From: Flavobacteriales bacterium UBA2426
Lineage (GTDB): Bacteria; Bacteroidota; Bacteroidia; Flavobacteriales_F; PHOS-HE28
Direction: 5' to 3'
NCBI GenBank assembly: GCA_002342985.1
Contig: DDRC01000107.1
Span: 14,534 to 35,232 of the forward strand
Length of the DNA stretch: 20,699 nt
The notes under the pieces are model-generated. The model ran no database searches. It was not told the origin of the DNA and saw only the letters and a list, made by a program, of their open reading frames with translations. This document shows, one piece after another, positions 20,535 through 20,699 of this stretch. Each line of letters begins with the position of its first letter. The stretch's first letter is position 1. A program made the translations under genes and the position numbers.

Positions 20535-20699
20535 TCACTTCACCTTGTTCACGATGGCCGCGAAGGCGGCGGCATCGCTGTAGGCGATCTCGGCCAGGGC
20601 CTTGCGGTCCAGGTCGATATTCGCCTTCTTCAGCTTGCTCATGAGCACGCTGTAGCTGGTTCCGTTGATCCGCGCGGCGGCGTTGATCCGCTGGATCCA
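20535..20699 (-). CDS. rplT: 50S ribosomal protein L20, C-terminal part, truncated by window edge
   Basis: The minus strand is open from the window edge (20699) to TGA at 20537-20535 and encodes the last 54 residues of L20. The visible sequence starts [17 protein letters not shown] and continues [37 protein letters not shown]. It matches the L20 C-terminal domain, including the W-I-x-R-I-N-A-A-x-R signature and the D-R-K-x-L-A-x-[IL]-A block. L20 binds 23S rRNA early in large-subunit assembly and in many bacteria controls the infC-rpmI-rplT operon. rpmI and infC would be expected beyond the window edge. It ends shortly before the terminator at 20492-20513. Confidence 0.97.
   Translation of the reverse strand, partial: WIQRINAAARINGTSYSVLMSKLKKANIDLDRKALAEIAYSDAAAFAAIVNKVK

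Overview
The window looks like chromosomal DNA from a GC-rich member of the Bacteroidota, probably Flavobacteriales-like. Reasons: several promoters match the Bacteroidota -7 element TAnnTTTG, convincing Shine-Dalgarno sites are nearly absent, and the gene set is typical (TonB-dependent receptor, a DUF6728-like micro-membrane protein, DUF368, a ComA-like phosphosulfolactate synthase, GH92 mannosidase, GluP/FucP-type sugar porter). The genus cannot be read from the sequence. No tRNA, rRNA, CRISPR array, transposase or phage gene was seen. Coding density is very high and no intergenic gap exceeds about 200 bp.

Layout. (1) 1-2208, plus strand: the C-terminal part of a TonB-dependent outer-membrane receptor, a 53-residue membrane protein and an 86-residue conserved hypothetical. 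(2) 6488-2213, minus strand: a TPR protein overlapping a ComA-like phosphosulfolactate synthase, then after a 58-bp gap a rhodanese, a DUF368 protein (polyprenyl-phosphate translocase family) and aroE, the last three tightly packed. (3) 6646-9218, plus strand: phosphoglucosamine mutase glmM and a NifS/IscS-type cysteine desulfurase, divergent from the TPR gene across a 157-bp region with a -7 element facing each way. (4) 13609-9318, minus strand: a nine-gene operon led by an ArsR-type repressor. It encodes a diverged SRPBCC protein, an AHSA1 protein, an AHSA1-Arr (rifamycin ADP-ribosyltransferase) fusion, two more AHSA1/SRPBCC proteins, a DUF1801 protein, a GyrI-like ligand-binding protein and a second DUF1801 protein. 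(5) 20374-13807, minus strand: a lipoprotein, an NADPH-dependent FMN reductase, and a tightly coupled sugar module of MFS porter, ROK kinase and secreted GH92 alpha-mannosidase. (6) 20699-20535, minus strand: the 3' end of rplT with a UUCG-loop terminator.

How the genes work together. The sugar module reads as a mannose-scavenging pathway: the exported GH92 enzyme trims mannose from glycans, the porter imports it, and the ROK kinase phosphorylates it. aroE, glmM and DUF368 all touch cell-envelope or aromatic precursor supply.

The most interesting part is the ArsR operon. It holds five START-like (SRPBCC) modules plus a GyrI-like domain, families that commonly bind small hydrophobic molecules, and one SRPBCC module is fused in frame to an Arr domain that keeps all three residues known to matter for rifamycin ADP-ribosylation. 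A near-perfect palindrome sits in the promoter spacer upstream of arsR and is the likely self-operator. I infer a repressor-controlled system for sensing, sequestering or modifying a xenobiotic. The ligand is unknown.
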